Below, one piece after another: positions 5,979-7,535 of a stretch of DNA of 7,535 nt. A program made the translations under genes and the position numbers. The first letter of the stretch is position 1, and each line of letters starts with the position of its first letter. The notes beneath the pieces are model-generated. The model saw nothing but the letters and a program-made list of their open reading frames with translations. It was not told where the DNA came from and did no database searches. Source of the DNA: Bacillota bacterium (lineage in GTDB: Bacteria > Bacillota > Dehalobacteriia > UBA4068); assembly GCA_030528765.1 (NCBI GenBank), contig JAUMYD010000090.1, positions 1 to 7,535 on the forward strand, read 5' to 3'.

Positions 5979-7472
5979 ATGGGCTCACGGGTAAAGCTGA
6001 AAAAGCAGATCAGCCGAGATCTGGAGGAAAATCTTCGGGAGATCCGTGCTGCCACAGCAGACAGCATGGATATCGTGCTGCGCCGTTTCCGTTTGGGGAA
6101 CGGACAGGAAGCAGTGGCTTTTTTCATTGATGGGCTGGTGAATAAGGATCTGCTGGGCAGGGATTTTTTTCAGCCCCTGATGCAGGCAAAAAGAGAGAGC
6201 CCCTGGACAGCAGAGCTGCTGGCAGCAGAGGTGATTCATTCCGGTGAAGTCAATTTGGAAACGGATTTTTCTACCCTTTTTGATAGCGTTCTTCAGGGCT
6301 TGGTAGCACTTTTCATTGAAGGCTGCAGTGATGCTATCAGCATAGAGATCATCAGCTGGCCGCAGCGCTCCATTGGGGAGCCAGAAACAGATGTAGTGAT
6401 TCGCGGTCCCCGGGAAGGTTTTATTGAAAGCCTCAGAATAAATGTGGCCTTGCTGCGGAGAAAGATCCATCACCCGGATTTTACTGTGGAAACGCTGCGT
6501 TTGGGTCGCTATAGCCAGACGGATCTTTGTCTGGTCTATGTCAGCAGCATCGCGAACCGTGATGTTCTTGATGAGCTGAAGAAGCGTCTGAAAAAAATAG
6601 ATATAGACGGATTGATGGATAGTGGCAGCCTGGAGCAGCTGATCCAGGATACGCCTTTCTCTCTTTTTCCAACAATTGGTATAACAGAAAAGCCGGATAT
6701 CGCAGCTGGCCGCATTCTGGAGGGGCGTATTCTTCTTCTTCTGGACGGTTCGCCCATCGCTCTTACTTTACCCATGCTTTTTGTGGAGGGTCTGCAGAGC
6801 GCAGAAGATTATTATACCCGTTTTTACTATGCTTCCTGGTTACGCCTGCTGCGCGGTATCGCCTTTCTTCTGAATCTGTATCTTCCCGGTTTTTTTCTGG
6901 CAGCAGCGGGCTTTCATCAGCAAGTCATTCCCTTTAAGCTGCTGCTTTCCATGTCCGCGGCAGAGTCTGTGACCCCCTTCTCAACCGGTGTTTCCATGCT
7001 GCTGATCTGGGTGGTTTATGAGATTCTGCGGGAAGCTGGCGTTCGTTTGCCAAAGCCGGCCGGGCAGGCTATCAGTATCGTTGGGGCAATTGTGATGGGG
7101 GATGCGGCAGTGAATGCCAATCTGATCTCTGCTCCTGTGCTGATCGTGCTGGCCATCACTATTGTTTCCTCTTTCGTGAATTCCACTTATACGGATGCTT
7201 CCTCCATCTTGCGCCTGTGCTTCTTGCTTCTTGGCTGGCAGCTGGGGCTTTTCGGGCTTTTCCTGGGAAGCACCGCTTTGTTGCTCTATCTCTGCTCACT
7301 GGAAAGCTTTGGCACTCCCTTTTTTGCGCCTTTTGCTCCTCTGCAGAAAAGGCAGGCCGGGGATAGTCTGCTTCGCCTGCCATTGTGGATGCTGCGTTTT
7401 CGCCCCGGCACCTTGAGCCGAAACCATCGACGCATGGCGGATATGTCTCCGGGAAAGGAGGATCCGAGATGA
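5979..7472 (+). CDS. gerA: Spore germination protein, GerA family (A subunit of a nutrient germinant receptor)
   Basis: A 497-residue membrane protein of the GerA/GerKA/SpoVAF family, which forms the A subunit of receptors in the spore inner membrane that sense nutrients and start germination. Residues 1 to about 245 are the hydrophilic N-terminal domain, with the family stretch ETDVVIRGPREGFIESLRIN (136-155). The membrane region follows, starting with EGRILLLLDGSPIALTLP (248-265) and then QSAEDYYTRFYYASWLRLLR (272-291). Later hydrophobic segments lie at about 292-312, 338-350, 365-400 and 412-438. The conserved block REAGVRLPKPAGQAISIVGA (351-370) continues into IVMGDAAVNANLISAP. A basic tail ends the protein (RFRPGTLSRNHRR). 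Length is normal. The stop overlaps the next start as ATGA, so translation is coupled to the following germination gene. SpoVAF is a related alternative, but the neighbouring lipoprotein-like gene favours a GerA-type receptor operon. Its germinant cannot be told from sequence. Confidence 0.93.
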   Translation: MGSRVKLKKQISRDLEENLREIRAATADSMDIVLRRFRLGNGQEAVAFFIDGLVNKDLLGRDFFQPLMQAKRESPWTAELLAAEVIHSGEVNLETDFSTLFDSVLQGLVALFIEGCSDAISIEIISWPQRSIGEPETDVVIRGPREGFIESLRINVALLRRKIHHPDFTVETLRLGRYSQTDLCLVYVSSIANRDVLDELKKRLKKIDIDGLMDSGSLEQLIQDTPFSLFPTIGITEKPDIAAGRILEGRILLLLDGSPIALTLPMLFVEGLQSAEDYYTRFYYASWLRLLRGIAFLLNLYLPGFFLAAAGFHQQVIPFKLLLSMSAAESVTPFSTGVSMLLIWVVYEILREAGVRLPKPAGQAISIVGAIVMGDAAVNANLISAPVLIVLAITIVSSFVNSTYTDASSILRLCFLLLGWQLGLFGLFLGSTALLLYLCSLESFGTPFFAPFAPLQKRQAGDSLLRLPLWMLRFRPGTLSRNHRRMADMSPGKEDPR

Positions 7473-7535
7473 ACATCCTTCTGAAAAGCTTGCATTCCGT
7501 TTTTTTTGTATTGATGCTGCTTTTGATCATCACTC
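7469..7535 (+). CDS. Start of a second germination gene, probably the GerC lipoprotein subunit (truncated by window edge)
   Basis: Only 22 codons are visible. ATG 7469-7471 overlaps the gerA stop and is preceded by a strong AAAGGAGG (7454-7461) with 7 nt spacing. The peptide begins MNILLKSLHSVFFVLMLLLI: a short, weakly basic start and a hydrophobic core, as in a signal peptide. GerC subunits are lipoproteins with such a start, and gerA-gerC-gerB order is known in clostridia. GerB is a multi-pass permease-like protein that usually opens with a more polar stretch, so it fits less well. The lipobox cysteine would lie just beyond the edge. Confidence 0.6.
   Translation, partial: MNILLKSLHSVFFVLMLLLIIT

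Overview
This window looks like chromosomal DNA from an endospore-forming Bacillota (Clostridia-like or Negativicutes-like; the sequence does not settle which). The pointers are a gerA-type spore germination gene running into a second germination gene, strong AAAGGAGG-type ribosome binding sites, sigma-A-like promoters, and base composition near half G+C. No mobile element, CRISPR array, tRNA or rRNA is visible.

Layout. (1) The plus strand opens with the 3' end of recJ (single-strand DNA exonuclease), followed 25 nt later by complete miaB (tRNA methylthiotransferase). miaB ends at a very strong 17-bp hairpin terminator. (2) A gap of about 290 nt between convergent genes holds that terminator and a second one built from an SD-like/anti-SD-like inverted repeat. 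(3) A two-gene minus-strand operon follows, read right to left. It encodes an aldo/keto reductase with a C-terminal two-[4Fe-4S] ferredoxin domain and, 12 nt later, a PurB-family lyase. (4) A compact divergent promoter region has its two -35 boxes only 4 bp apart. It drives the minus-strand operon one way and tyrS (tyrosyl-tRNA synthetase) the other. (5) tyrS ends in a clear terminator. (6) A spore germination operon then begins: gerA (complete), overlapping by ATGA with a gene whose first 22 codons resemble a lipoprotein signal peptide, probably gerC. A sigma-G-like promoter is a candidate just upstream.

The most interesting item is the PurB-like lyase. It aligns with Bacillus subtilis adenylosuccinate lyase almost without gaps. 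The residues remembered as catalytic are present (His141, Ser262, Lys268, Glu275, Gln212). Most positions that hold the AMP/adenylosuccinate substrate are changed (R4Q, R67C, H68N, D69K, H89Q, T93C, S94Y, N270R, R301Y, S306A). It is therefore probably a repurposed paralogue with another fumarate-yielding or related substrate, co-transcribed with a ferredoxin-type aldo/keto reductase. That pair is a candidate undescribed two-enzyme pathway. The other genes are ordinary housekeeping or sporulation genes.
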